This document shows positions 8,467 through 17,524 of a DNA stretch of 64,000 nucleotides, piece by piece. Origin of the DNA: Qipengyuania mesophila (lineage in GTDB: Bacteria; Pseudomonadota; Alphaproteobacteria; Sphingomonadales; Sphingomonadaceae); NCBI RefSeq assembly GCF_019711655.1, contig NZ_JAIGNU010000001.1, positions 248,001 to 312,000 on the forward strand. The letters are read 5' to 3'. Under the pieces are notes generated by a model, which did not search any database, was not told where the DNA came from, and saw only the letters and a program-made list of their open reading frames with translations. The position numbers were made by a program, and so were the translations under genes. Each line of letters opens with the position of its first letter. Within the stretch, counting starts at the first letter, position 1.

Positions 8467-9780
8467 ATGTGGCTGCTCGACAAATTTCTGAAATCGGCGA
8501 TCCGGCGCGGACGCATGGTGGTGACCGACCACGACGGAAAGACCTTCGAATACGGTAGCGACGATGACGACGGGTCTCCCCCGCTCCGCATCCGCCTCAC
8601 CGACAAGCGAGCCGCCAACCACATCGCGCGCTATCCGCAGGTCGGCGCGGGCGAGGCTTTCATGTGGGGCTGGCTCGAGGTCGAAGAGCCGCACGACATC
8701 CGCGACCTGGTGTTGTTCGTGACGATGAACGCCAAACGCGTGGCGGGCGCATCGCTCAAGCCCAAGGGGCCGCTGCGCAAGGCGGCGCAGAAGCTCCTCG
8801 CCAAGGCGGACAGCGTCAACCTGCGAAGCAAGGCGCGCAAGAACGCCGAGCACACCTACAATCTCACGCGCGAACTCTACGAACGCTTCCTCGACGAAGA
8901 CCGCCAATACACCATGGCCTATTATCGCGAGGATCCGGACAGCACCTCGCTGGAGAAGGCGCAACTCGACAAAAAGGCGCATCTCGCCGCCAAGATGTAC
9001 ATCCAGCCCCCCAAGGACGGAAAACGCCAGCGGATCCTCGACATCGGCTGCGGCTGGGGCGGCTTCGCGCTGTATCTCGCAAGGCATTACGACGTCGAGG
9101 TCATGGGTGTCGCGCTCGCGCCCGACCAGATCGCCTTCTGCAAGGAGCGCGCCGAGGAAGCCGGTGTCGCCGACAGGGTAACGTTCGAGCTGATGGACTA
9201 TCGCGACGTGCAGGGGCAGTTCGACCGGATCAGTTCTGTGGGCCTGCTCGAACATGTCGGCACGCCGCATTACCCGCAGTTCTATCAGCACACGGCGCGC
9301 CTGCTCGCGCGCGACGGGGTAATGATCAGCCACTGCTGCGGGCGTGCCGGGCCGCCGGGCTTCACCGACAAATGGACCCGCAAGTACATCTTCCCCGGCG
9401 GCTATATCCCCGCGCTCTCCGAACTCGTCACGCAGAGCGAGAAGCACGGCTGGCAGGTGATGGATGTCGAGGCGATGCGCTTCCACTACAGCCACACGCT
9501 CGAGGAATGGTACAAGCGCACCGTATTGCACCGGCGCGAAATCACCGAACTTTACGACGAGCGCTTCTACCGCATGTGGCTGTTCTACCTCGCCGGCGCC
9601 GAACAGAGCTTCCGCCACGGCAATATGGTCAACTGGCAGATCCAGTATGTGAAGGACCGCGCCGCGATCCCGATGACGCGCGAGTATATCGAGGCGGAGA
9701 GTGCCCGTCTGCGCGCAGCGGACGAGGACAAGGTGCCGCAATGGCGCTTCGACCCGGCGCTGAAGGAGGCGGCGGAGTAG
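8467..9780 (+). CDS. cfa: Cyclopropane-fatty-acyl-phospholipid synthase family methyltransferase
   Basis: 437-residue SAM-dependent methyltransferase that adds a methylene group across double bonds of phospholipid acyl chains (or a close relative). The SAM motif is ILDIGCGWGGFALYLA (residues ~190-205); the conserved SHCCGRAG with a Cys pair is near residue 289; FIFPGG-type sequence (KYIFPGGYIPALSE) follows as in CFA synthases. The N-terminal lipid-binding domain is present, so length fits the long form. It acts at the inner membrane face. Monocistronic; it ends 37 bases before the convergent lipase gene. Confidence 0.87.
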   Translation: MWLLDKFLKSAIRRGRMVVTDHDGKTFEYGSDDDDGSPPLRIRLTDKRAANHIARYPQVGAGEAFMWGWLEVEEPHDIRDLVLFVTMNAKRVAGASLKPKGPLRKAAQKLLAKADSVNLRSKARKNAEHTYNLTRELYERFLDEDRQYTMAYYREDPDSTSLEKAQLDKKAHLAAKMYIQPPKDGKRQRILDIGCGWGGFALYLARHYDVEVMGVALAPDQIAFCKERAEEAGVADRVTFELMDYRDVQGQFDRISSVGLLEHVGTPHYPQFYQHTARLLARDGVMISHCCGRAGPPGFTDKWTRKYIFPGGYIPALSELVTQSEKHGWQVMDVEAMRFHYSHTLEEWYKRTVLHRREITELYDERFYRMWLFYLAGAEQSFRHGNMVNWQIQYVKDRAAIPMTREYIEAESARLRAADEDKVPQWRFDPALKEAAE

Positions 9781-9816
9781 CGCGCGCAGGCACGCGGCTC
9801 CGGCACCGCCGACCCT

Positions 9817-10857
9817 TCAACCGAGGATGGCCTCGAACTCGACCCTCAGTTCCTCGATCTCCGGTTGCGGCCAGTTTCGCCGGGTTACCGCGGGCCAATA
9901 GGAATTGATAGCCGAATGCGCCCCGGCAATGGTTTCGCTGTGGTCGCCCTGGATCGCCGCGAGGATGACGGATTGCGAATGGGAGATGGCGATCGCGCCG
10001 GTGTCTATGACACTCGTCGCGGGGTCGGGGCCATCGTAAAAGACCAGATCGCCGCAAAGATGGTAGCCGGCATACATCTGGTCGAAGATCGGGCGCAGAG
10101 CGTAGGACAACACGCTGCTGCAATATTGCGCATTCATATCGCGGATGTTGAAGCTGTCGTAGGGCGGGACGAAGGGCACGATATCGCTCCACCGCTGGAA
10201 CCGCACCGCCCTGGTGATCGCCCTCTGGCTTGCGAAGTACGTCACGAAGGTGCCGTCGCCCAGCAGCGGACAGGCGTAGGAATAGACCTCGATCGCAGCG
10301 GGCCTGCTCCCGTTCACTCCGGTCAGTTCGGTTGCGATGATCACCGCCAGCAATTGCGATAGCGCGGCGCCCTTCGAATGACCGGTGACGCGGATACCCT
10401 TCACCTTCGCATAGTCGATGCTGGCGAGCCCGGCCTGGAATCTGCCGCCGAAATAGCCTCCCAGCAGCAGATAGGGCCACAAGGTGAAGGCGGCGCGGCG
10501 AAAGCCGCGATGCACCCTGCCCGATTGCGGGTCGGGATAGAGCGGCTCGAGAAAGGTCTCGTCGTCCTCGTACCAGTCCTCGATCGTCGCGATCAGTTCC
10601 CAGAAGCTGTTCGTGTCGAGCAGGGTCCCGCGGATGGAAAGGGTGATCCAGCCATCGTCGGAAAGCGTCCAGAAAGCCGCATCGATATCGCTCTCCCCGA
10701 GCTGGAAGGCGTTGACTTCGCCGACTATTCCCGCGTGCGACCAATAGGGTTCGATCTGGCCGACCTGATCCTGCGCAATGAAGTAGGCAAGTATCGCATT
10801 GGCCAACATCTTCGTTTCGATCGTTGACGCCGTTGCCGAATTTCCATTCGCCATCAT
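9817..10857 (-). CDS. Lipase (class 3)-like alpha/beta hydrolase
   Basis: 346-residue protein with the fungal-lipase-like class 3 pattern. The nucleophile elbow is VTGHSKGAAL (Ser ~160), an Asp candidate is in SDIVPFVPPYD, and a His candidate is in GDHSETIAGAHSAI. No signal peptide is visible, so it is probably cytoplasmic or exported by another route. Two adjacent ATGs (10855-10857 and 10852-10854) follow GGGGAGGGG; the second is better spaced from the ribosome site. The upstream 180 bases are AT-rich compared with surroundings and hold the divergent promoter region shared with the zinc-finger gene at 11041. Confidence 0.75.
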   Translation of the reverse strand: MMANGNSATASTIETKMLANAILAYFIAQDQVGQIEPYWSHAGIVGEVNAFQLGESDIDAAFWTLSDDGWITLSIRGTLLDTNSFWELIATIEDWYEDDETFLEPLYPDPQSGRVHRGFRRAAFTLWPYLLLGGYFGGRFQAGLASIDYAKVKGIRVTGHSKGAALSQLLAVIIATELTGVNGSRPAAIEVYSYACPLLGDGTFVTYFASQRAITRAVRFQRWSDIVPFVPPYDSFNIRDMNAQYCSSVLSYALRPIFDQMYAGYHLCGDLVFYDGPDPATSVIDTGAIAISHSQSVILAAIQGDHSETIAGAHSAINSYWPAVTRRNWPQPEIEELRVEFEAILG

Positions 10858-11040
10858 CCCCTCCCCATATGCGGTCCAAGAACTGCGCCCTCGACCACTA
10901 TTAGTTCCTTTTATTGTGGTAATATTATGGTCTAGCGAGGATTCTTGAGCCGGAATCGGCTTGAACGGGGACCCATCGCACTTGCGCACCGTTGTTGGTA
11001 TCAATCGAGGAACGGTACTCACCCGCAAGAAGGATGCAGC

Positions 11041-11304
11041 ATGGCAGGTGGATGGGCGCGCGACGGCGCCGTTCAGGACCAGATCGACGACACGGTAACC
11101 GATGCAGTGAGCGCCGCGCGGGCGCGCATGCCCTCGGGCGAGAGCGAGCAGTGGTGCGTCGAATGCGGCGAGGAAATCCCCGAGAAACGGCGCGCGGCGC
11201 TGCCCGGAGTGAAACGCTGCGTCGCCTGCCAGAGCGGAAAGGACGCAAGTCAGCGCCAGGCGGGCATCAACCGGCGCGGCAGCAAGGACAGCCAGCTCCG
11301 CTGA
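11041..11304 (+). CDS. DksA/TraR-type C4 zinc-finger protein
   Basis: 87-residue protein whose central region holds a four-cysteine zinc finger, CVECG (residues ~38-42) and CVACQ (~60-64), in the TraR/DksA arrangement EQWCVECGEEIPEKRRAALPG. These small proteins bind RNA polymerase in the secondary channel; the long coiled coil of full DksA is missing. AAGGA 8 bases upstream of the ATG supports the start. Confidence 0.82.
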   Translation: MAGGWARDGAVQDQIDDTVTDAVSAARARMPSGESEQWCVECGEEIPEKRRAALPGVKRCVACQSGKDASQRQAGINRRGSKDSQLR

Positions 11305-11426
11305 CGGCGCAATGCATCGCCGCGGGTGGTTCGCCAAACTGCGCTTCCGCCCGGCCAAGCGTGAATCGATTGCCTTTCCGCCCCCTCCCCTGCTAGCGGC
11401 GCGCGCAAAGCAGCAAGGTGCCCTCA

Positions 11427-12641
<1,215 letters not shown>

Positions 12642-12670
12642 TTGCGCTGCAGCACGTTTGTGCAGCGCAA
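12642..12670 (+). terminator. Hairpin after argG
   Basis: A 10-bp perfect stem (12642-12651 with 12661-12670) directly follows the argG stop. No T-run follows, so it may be a weak terminator or an mRNA 3' stabiliser rather than a classical one. Confidence 0.5.
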
Positions 12671-12729
12671 TATTGCGTGATCGGCGCGGCGACTATTCCA
12701 TTTTTGCGACGAGCGGTTGAGTTATCCAC

Positions 12730-13333
12730 CCCCCTCCACAGCGAAAAGCGGGGAAAGTGGAAAACTCGGCCCTTGCGCGCTGGACGAATCGCCCGATCAG
12801 GCGCAGCTTCAAGTCATCGGAACGGCGAGGGACTTCCACCGGATCGACGGCCTAACGGCCTGAAATCAAGGAGAAATTCCACACCGGAAAGACATGGAGA
12901 ATGCTGTCCATGTGTTTTCGAGACCGTCATGCGGAGGACTTCGGTCCAAGGCAAGAGGGTCGATGACGGAACACAATGTACGTCTTTCATGGATCGGGCC
13001 AACCCGGTCGGATGCCGAGGTGGCATTGCAGAGACGGTCTTCGGACCTGATGGGCGATGCAACCGTTCGAGGCTCCGGCCATCAACGGAAGGTTTGATCG
13101 CGGAGCCGCCTGTCGAAGGCCGGCCTGCGACGGAAGCGAGGGTCTTCGGACCTGGCGCACCAGAGCGGGGCGACTGGAGGGTGGAGCCGGATGCCGGTGC
13201 GAGCGCCGGTGACAGAACCGGAAGCGGTGCCTTCGGGCGCAGCGGAAGGGAAAACATCGGATGCCAAGTTCCTGTCTTCGGACACGACCACGCATCGGTG
13301 AGAGTGGGGTCGGCAGCAATGCCGGCCCCATTT
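12730..13333 (+). ncRNA. Candidate structured RNA rich in UUCG tetraloops
   Basis: About 600 bases between argG and rlpA hold no recognisable protein but many stable hairpins. Five are capped by perfect C(UUCG)G tetraloops with different stems: 12936-12947, 13036-13047, 13141-13152, 13227-13240 and 13273-13284. The first lies inside a 7-bp outer helix (12924-12930 with 12963-12969); the last lies inside a 5-bp helix (13260-13264 with 13292-13296). Others: 12892-12913 (7 bp), 12992-13009 (7 bp), 13011-13027, and 13071-13107 (two stacked helices). The run ends in an 11-bp GNRA-capped stem at 13305-13330. Strand is inferred from the UUCG loops, which only form stable C(UUCG)G caps when read on +. 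The 5' end is a guess. No RNase P, tmRNA, SRP or 6S signature was seen. Confidence 0.6.
13305..13333 (+). terminator. GNRA-capped terminator-like stem
   Basis: An 11-bp stem with one G-U pair (13305-13315 with 13320-13330) closed by a GCAA tetraloop and followed by TTT. It probably marks the 3' end of the candidate RNA; the T-run is short, so efficiency is uncertain. Confidence 0.55.
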
Positions 13334-13551
13334 GCCATACGCCCTCCCCGGATGCCGAGAGCGATTCGGACTCGCGCCGATCCACGGCTTGTACAGACGC
13401 CTCCCAAGACCCGCTAAATGCTGTGCGGCGCGACGTGATCGTTCCCCAAGCGCGATGAACTGTGGCAGGAATGGGGCGACCGCCCGCCGTCCTAGCGACT
13501 TGGCTGGCAGGCTCGCCTATAGACCTTCCAACCGAACGGGAGGTCCAGATC

Positions 13552-14070
13552 ATGGCCAAACGCGCGTTTCGCAGCTTGTGTTTCCTTGCCGCCGTAGCGC
13601 TGCCCGCAACCGCGGCGCAGCCCAAGGAGCACGTTCACACCGCCCAGCCCCAGGCCGCCGAGTTCGAAGCCAGCTTTGCCGGTTTCGAGGTGCTGCCGCC
13701 CGCTCCCGAACCCGCCGCCCGCGCGGTCGACCTGCGGACGATCGAGCCGGCGGTCGAAGCCCCGCGCACCACCACGCCCATCGAGGGCGGCGTCGCCTCC
13801 TATTACGGCCGTCGCTTCCACGGCCGCCGTACCGCCAGCGGCGAGACCTTCGACATGCATGCGATGACCGCGGCGCACCGCACTCTGCCCTTCGGTTCGC
13901 TCGTCGAGGTGACCAATCCGCGCACCGGCAAGTCGGTGACCGTGCGGATCAACGATCGCGGCCCCTTCCACGGCGGCCGCGTGATCGACGTCAGCCGCGC
14001 CGCGGCGGAAGAGCTCGGGCTGATCGCTCACGGCCGCGACACGGTCGAGCTCGCGCTCCTCAACGGGTAG
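13552..14070 (+). CDS. rlpA: RlpA-family septal ring lytic transglycosylase / DPBB protein
   Basis: 172-residue secreted protein: signal peptide (ending near PATAAQ), a linker, then a C-terminal double-psi beta-barrel with GGVASYYGRRFHGRRTASGE, MTAAHRTLPFGS and INDRGPFHGGRVIDVS, the RlpA signature. RlpA cleaves naked glycan strands at the septum; the SPOR domain of E. coli RlpA is absent, as in many short alphaproteobacterial forms. GGGAGG upstream of ATG 13552 fixes the start; the frame upstream is open but not protein-like. Confidence 0.88.
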   Translation: MAKRAFRSLCFLAAVALPATAAQPKEHVHTAQPQAAEFEASFAGFEVLPPAPEPAARAVDLRTIEPAVEAPRTTTPIEGGVASYYGRRFHGRRTASGETFDMHAMTAAHRTLPFGSLVEVTNPRTGKSVTVRINDRGPFHGGRVIDVSRAAAEELGLIAHGRDTVELALLNG

Positions 14071-14101
14071 GCATTGCATCGCCCGCTCGCGGGCGACGGC
14101 G

Positions 14102-14734
14102 TCAGGCGGCGAGTTCCTGCTCGTCGGGCGACCCCAGCGACGGGGCCATTTCGGCTTCGACCGACAGGCGCACCGCGGCGGCGAGATTGCGTACGCCGAG
14201 CTTGGTCAGCACATTGGCGCGGTGGAGTTCGACGGTCCGCGGGCTGATCCCCAGCGTGCGCGCGACTTCCTTGCTCGAATAGCCCTCGCAGACCCCGTGG
14301 AGGACTTCCTTCTCGCGCGGCGAGAGCGCGCCGATGCGCTGCTTGGCCTGCGCCTGCTCGAGCGTCGCGGTGGCCCCCTGGCGCCGGCGCGTCATGATGT
14401 TCGCGAGGCAGCGCTGCAGTTCCTCGCCAGCGGCCGGCCATTCGAGATAGCCCACCGCGCCGCTGCCGAGGACGTCCATCACCCGCGCGATGCTCGCCTG
14501 CTCGGCATAGGCCACCATCGGGTAGAACTTGCCCGCCGCCTCGAGCGCCTGCTGCGTCTCGGCGAGGAGGTTGCCCCCGTCGTGGACCAGCATCCAGGCC
14601 TGGTCGGGCCAGCGCCCGCCGAGATCCTCGAGCGTATCGGCGGGGACGACATAACCCACGTCCCCCAGTGCCAAAGTCAGTTCGTGACGATTACGATAAT
14701 TTCCATCGACGACAATAAACGTGGTGCCATGCAT
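14102..14734 (-). CDS. LuxR/FixJ-type regulator with degenerate receiver
   Basis: 210-residue DNA-binding protein. The C-terminal LuxR HTH is canonical (LSPREKEVLHGVCEGYSSKEVARTLGISPRTVELHRANVLTKLGV). The N-terminal half resembles a response-regulator receiver but lacks a convincing phospho-acceptor cluster (VDGNYRN, WMLVHDGG), so it may be phosphorylation-independent. ATG 14734 is preferred to an in-frame TTG at 14761. It is divergent from a second LuxR-type gene and shares a 320-base intergenic region with a long dyad, which suggests auto- or cross-regulation. Confidence 0.8.
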   Translation of the reverse strand: MHGTTFIVVDGNYRNRHELTLALGDVGYVVPADTLEDLGGRWPDQAWMLVHDGGNLLAETQQALEAAGKFYPMVAYAEQASIARVMDVLGSGAVGYLEWPAAGEELQRCLANIMTRRRQGATATLEQAQAKQRIGALSPREKEVLHGVCEGYSSKEVARTLGISPRTVELHRANVLTKLGVRNLAAAVRLSVEAEMAPSLGSPDEQELAA

Positions 14735-14847
14735 CCCGTTGCGATCCCGTACCTGTGTCAAGCCCCCAGCCCGGGAATGCGATGAATTCCCCCAACTGTC
14801 GGATGAATAGCTATCCGGACCCCTGTGTTTACCCTAGTCACCCTGTT

Positions 14848-14873
14848 GGAGGTCATCATATCGGATGACGTCC
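14848..14873. promoter_or_regulatory. 26-bp dyad, candidate LuxR-type operator
   Basis: Two 10-base arms (14848-14857 and 14864-14873) separated by ATATCG are complementary at 9 of 10 positions; the inner six (GTCATC/GATGAC) are perfect. It lies between the two divergent LuxR-type genes, 114 bases from one start and 182 from the other. Apart from this dyad I see nothing specific in the 320-base spacer. Confidence 0.5.
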
Positions 14874-15054
14874 ATCTTAGGTAGATTTCGCGCGCGGATC
14901 GAAGTCCCACGTTAACCATGCGGTATAGGGTTACCGGATCGGCAAGCTTGTTCGCAGTTCGCAGCGCCGCAAAACTTGCCTGTAATCCTTTTGGATGACA
15001 TTCACTCGAATCACGCCCTCCCGACGTTTCGACCTGAGAAAGGATGAGCCCGCG

Positions 15055-15759
15055 ATGGACGACAGCAGAGCGATCCGCCGACTCGCGGCCGCCGAGACCC
15101 GCGACGATGCGCTGGCGATCGCCCGCGCCTTCTTCCGCAACCACGGCTTCCACGCGCTGAGCTACGTCCGCCCCTCGCGCAAGTATCCCGGCCGCGCCGA
15201 GGTCGAGACCTTCGGCTTTCCCGAGGCCTGGACCGCGCTCTACGACGCGGAGCTCAACCGCATCGACCCCTTCCCCGCGCTGGTCGCGCGTGCCGGCCGC
15301 GCGGTCCGCTTCGCCGAGATTGCCGACGTGCGCCCGATCAATGCCGACCACCTGCAGTTCGTCGAGCGCGCGCGCGAGCACGGGGTAACCGACGGCTACA
15401 TGTTCCCCACCTTCGGCCCGCGCCAGCACCTCGCGGCGGTGGGCATCTCGATGGTCGACCACCCCGACCGGGTCGATCATGCCGACGTCCCGATCTACCA
15501 TAGCGTGGCACAGGCGCTGCACCTGCGCATCGACCAGCTCGATCAGGGCCACTTCGAGCGCCCGCACCTCGCCCCGCGCGAGGTCACGATCCTGCACTGG
15601 ATCGCGCACGGCAAGAGCAATGACGAGATCGCGCTGATCCTCGGCAACAAGCGGCCGACGATCGCCACGCATATCAAGCGGATCTTCGCCAAGCTCGACG
15701 TCACCGACCGCGCCTCGGCCGCGGTCCAGGGGATCAAATACGGGATCATCAGCGTCTAG
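15055..15759 (+). CDS. LuxR-type regulator with autoinducer-binding domain (solo)
   Basis: 234-residue quorum-sensing-type regulator. The N-terminal autoinducer-binding domain keeps the invariant pattern (W59, Y63, D71-P72 in EAWTALYDAELNRIDPFP, and a Gly in TDGYMFP), and the C-terminal HTH (PREVTILHWIAHGKSNDEIALILGNKRPTIATHIKRIFAKL) is complete. No luxI synthase is nearby, so it is a solo in this window. ATG 15055 has AAGGA upstream; an in-frame start at 14995 is poorer. Its stop overlaps the convergent gene by four bases within a CTAG. Confidence 0.85.
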   Translation: MDDSRAIRRLAAAETRDDALAIARAFFRNHGFHALSYVRPSRKYPGRAEVETFGFPEAWTALYDAELNRIDPFPALVARAGRAVRFAEIADVRPINADHLQFVERAREHGVTDGYMFPTFGPRQHLAAVGISMVDHPDRVDHADVPIYHSVAQALHLRIDQLDQGHFERPHLAPREVTILHWIAHGKSNDEIALILGNKRPTIATHIKRIFAKLDVTDRASAAVQGIKYGIISV

Positions 15760-16748
15760 GGCGCGTCGTCCTCCAGCTCCGCGATCCGCCCGGCCAGCTC
15801 CTCCTCGCTGGCGACCCGCCACCATTCCTCCACCCCGGCGCAAAAGGCCTCCATCTGCAGCGCCTCGACCGCATTGGCATCGCCGAGGTGATGGAGCAGC
15901 GGGGCATCGGCAGGCCGCTGCTCGGCCATTTCCTCGATCACGCGCGACACCGGCGGGTAATGCGGGCAGTGGCGGCACTGCGGCCAGGTGGGCGCATCGC
16001 AGCACGGCCCTTCGCCCGCGACATTGACGACCGGTTCGGGCCCGTCCGGCCCGCGCCGGAAATGCGGCTGGCCGCGATCGGTCCCGAAGCGCGCGCCGGC
16101 GCAGCGGCAGGGGGGCTCGGCGGGCGGCTCGGGCGCCTCTTCCGCAGGAGACATGGACCGGGTGTTACACTGTCCAGGCGATAAACTTTCCTGCTCACCC
16201 TGAGCCTGTCGAAGGGTCCCCGCGCCAGGCCGTCCTGCTTCGACAGGCTCAGCATGAGCGGGATCCTGTGCCGCATCCGCCACCTCGATCGGCTCGCCCC
16301 GCCGCAGGCGCAGCACCATGGCGTCGAAATCCTCCGCGAGGGCCTCGATCCGCTCGTCGCCGCGCATCCGGTCGAGCCGAGCGAGATGCGCCAGCAGCAG
16401 GCGGTCGGAGAAGCGCCGCCGCTGGCCGACGAGATCGCCGTGATACCACACCTCCTCGACCACTCCGTTCATGGCGAGATCGGCGAGCTTCGCCTCGGCC
16501 GCGCCGCGCGCGACCACCAGCGCCGCGTCCCAGGCGCGCCCGAAGGCGGCGCTCGAGCGGCGCGCGCGATAGCAGGTCTGGTGCGAAACCTTCACCCGCC
16601 GCGCCGCCGCGCGCACGCTGCCGGTCACCGCGAGCGCCTCGAGGAAGGCGACCTGCCGCTCGGGCACGAACTGCGTCTGCGGCGCGCGCTCGTCCTCGGC
16701 ATAGAGGTCGGCGTGGAGGATGATCGGGTGATTGCTCATGTCGGTCAT
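15756..16748 (-). CDS. HTH protein (terminase-small-subunit-like) with in-frame repeat
   Basis: 330-residue protein of unknown function. The N-terminal part (RQVAFLEALAVTGSVRAAA followed by KVSHQTCYRARRSS) looks like a terS/resolvase-type helix-turn-helix. Residues ~163-187 (AHAEPVEAGRPGAGTLRQAQG) are the translation of a palindromic repeat. The C-terminal part is Cys-rich (CRCAGARFG, CCDAPTWPQCRHCPHYPP), suggesting a metal site. AGGGAGG 8 bases upstream supports ATG 16748; a nearby in-frame ATG is 16739. No phage genes surround it. Likely a sphingomonad-specific DNA-binding protein; no process can be assigned. Confidence 0.65.
   Translation of the reverse strand: MTDMSNHPIILHADLYAEDERAPQTQFVPERQVAFLEALAVTGSVRAAARRVKVSHQTCYRARRSSAAFGRAWDAALVVARGAAEAKLADLAMNGVVEEVWYHGDLVGQRRRFSDRLLLAHLARLDRMRGDERIEALAEDFDAMVLRLRRGEPIEVADAAQDPAHAEPVEAGRPGAGTLRQAQGEQESLSPGQCNTRSMSPAEEAPEPPAEPPCRCAGARFGTDRGQPHFRRGPDGPEPVVNVAGEGPCCDAPTWPQCRHCPHYPPVSRVIEEMAEQRPADAPLLHHLGDANAVEALQMEAFCAGVEEWWRVASEEELAGRIAELEDDAP
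16193..16259. repeat. Palindromic REP-like repeat inside a coding gene
   Basis: Two 22-base arms (16193-16214 inverted to 16238-16259) match at 20 of 22 positions around the core CTTCGACAGGCTCAG, with a 23-base loop. The element is read in frame as part of the HTH protein gene. A second copy of the same family is at 49509-49586. Confidence 0.85.
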
Positions 16749-17114
16749 GCCGCGCCTCCCTGAAAAAGGTGGGAGGGTCGCGCAAGAATCCGAGCCGAAG
16801 GCGAGGCAAGGCCGGAAGCGTAGTCGAAGACGCAGCTGGCCAAAGGCCACCTGCACGGCCGCCCGAGCTTATGCGAGGAAGCCAAGGCGCACGGACGTGC
16901 GCCGCCCGGCGTCTGAGGGACAAAGAAAAAGGAAAACATGGTTCACCTGTGCGTTGGGAGCAGGGGAACCGGGCTATTTATACAGATGGAGGCGTGTAGG
17001 ACAGGACTACCCGTCCAACACGGCCGAGGCGATGCGATCACAGCGCGCCCGCAAATCCGTCAGCAAAAATGGTTTACGCGCAAGGTGCCGGAGCCGCGCC
17101 CCGCGCGCACCCGC
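16749..17114. other. 366-base spacer with two hairpins, possible dispersed repeat
   Basis: No convincing gene. Hairpins at 16832-16854 (10-bp stem, one mismatch, AAA loop) and 16886-16903 (7 bp) sit in a stretch that stays open in several frames, as mobile or repeated intergenic elements often do. The + frame across 16830-16919 translates to a basic His/Gly-rich tail ending in a stop, with no start of its own. Confidence 0.35.
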
Positions 17115-17345
17115 TCAGCTCGCGAAGTAGAGCGCGACCTTGAACACGGCGAAACCGATCGCCAGCAGCGAGACGAGCGAGACCACCACCGGCTGGAACA
17201 GGCCCCCGGCGATATCCGCAGCCGCTTGGTCGAGCGCGGCATCGAAGGACAGCGCCCCCTCGCCCGCGAGATCGGCGACGGCGCTCTGCGACGCGGCCAC
17301 CCGGAGCGTATCGGCGACGATGCTGGTGTGTTCGACCTCGGACAT
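17115..17345 (-). CDS. Small single-span membrane protein
   Basis: 76-residue protein: a soluble acidic N-terminal helix (residues 1-45) and one strong C-terminal membrane helix (FQPVVVSLVSLLAIGFAVF). AGGGAGA about 8 bases upstream of ATG 17345 supports translation. No family recognised. It lies divergent to the membrane gene at 17525, which also carries only membrane segments; a shared role is possible but unsupported. Confidence 0.55.
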   Translation of the reverse strand: MSEVEHTSIVADTLRVAASQSAVADLAGEGALSFDAALDQAAADIAGGLFQPVVVSLVSLLAIGFAVFKVALYFAS

Positions 17346-17524
17346 ACAGGCTCTCCCTTGTGCACATGCCTAGCGCACAACCCGTCGCCGCGCGGTTAAT
17401 CCGGATGGTTACCATGGGGTGGAGAACGGGGCTCGCCTGCAAGGCGGGAAGCGGGAAAACCGCTCGACGCGCGCGCCGCGCCGCGTGTAGGCCTGCTGAC
17501 GGTCGCCCTGGGGGAGGACGACGC

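Noticed and set aside
12722-12740. DnaA-box-like TTATCCACC, possible replication origin
   Set aside because: Only one near-match, no cluster of boxes, no AT-rich unwinding region and no origin-linked genes.
12730-13333. Known RNAs (RNase P, tmRNA, SRP, 6S) as identity of the hairpin region
   Set aside because: The conserved blocks of each (for example the GAGGAAAGTCC and ACAGAA of RNase P, or a tmRNA tag frame) were looked for and not seen.
12677-13417. Open frames on both strands (246 aa on +, 197 aa on -) across the structured-RNA region
   Set aside because: Composition is Arg/Gly/Ser/Pro-rich and not protein-like, no ribosome site fits, and the sequence is better explained by hairpins.
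16732-17130. 132-codon + strand ORF
   Set aside because: Starts inside the opposite gene, is extremely Arg-rich and has no ribosome site; treated as spacer.
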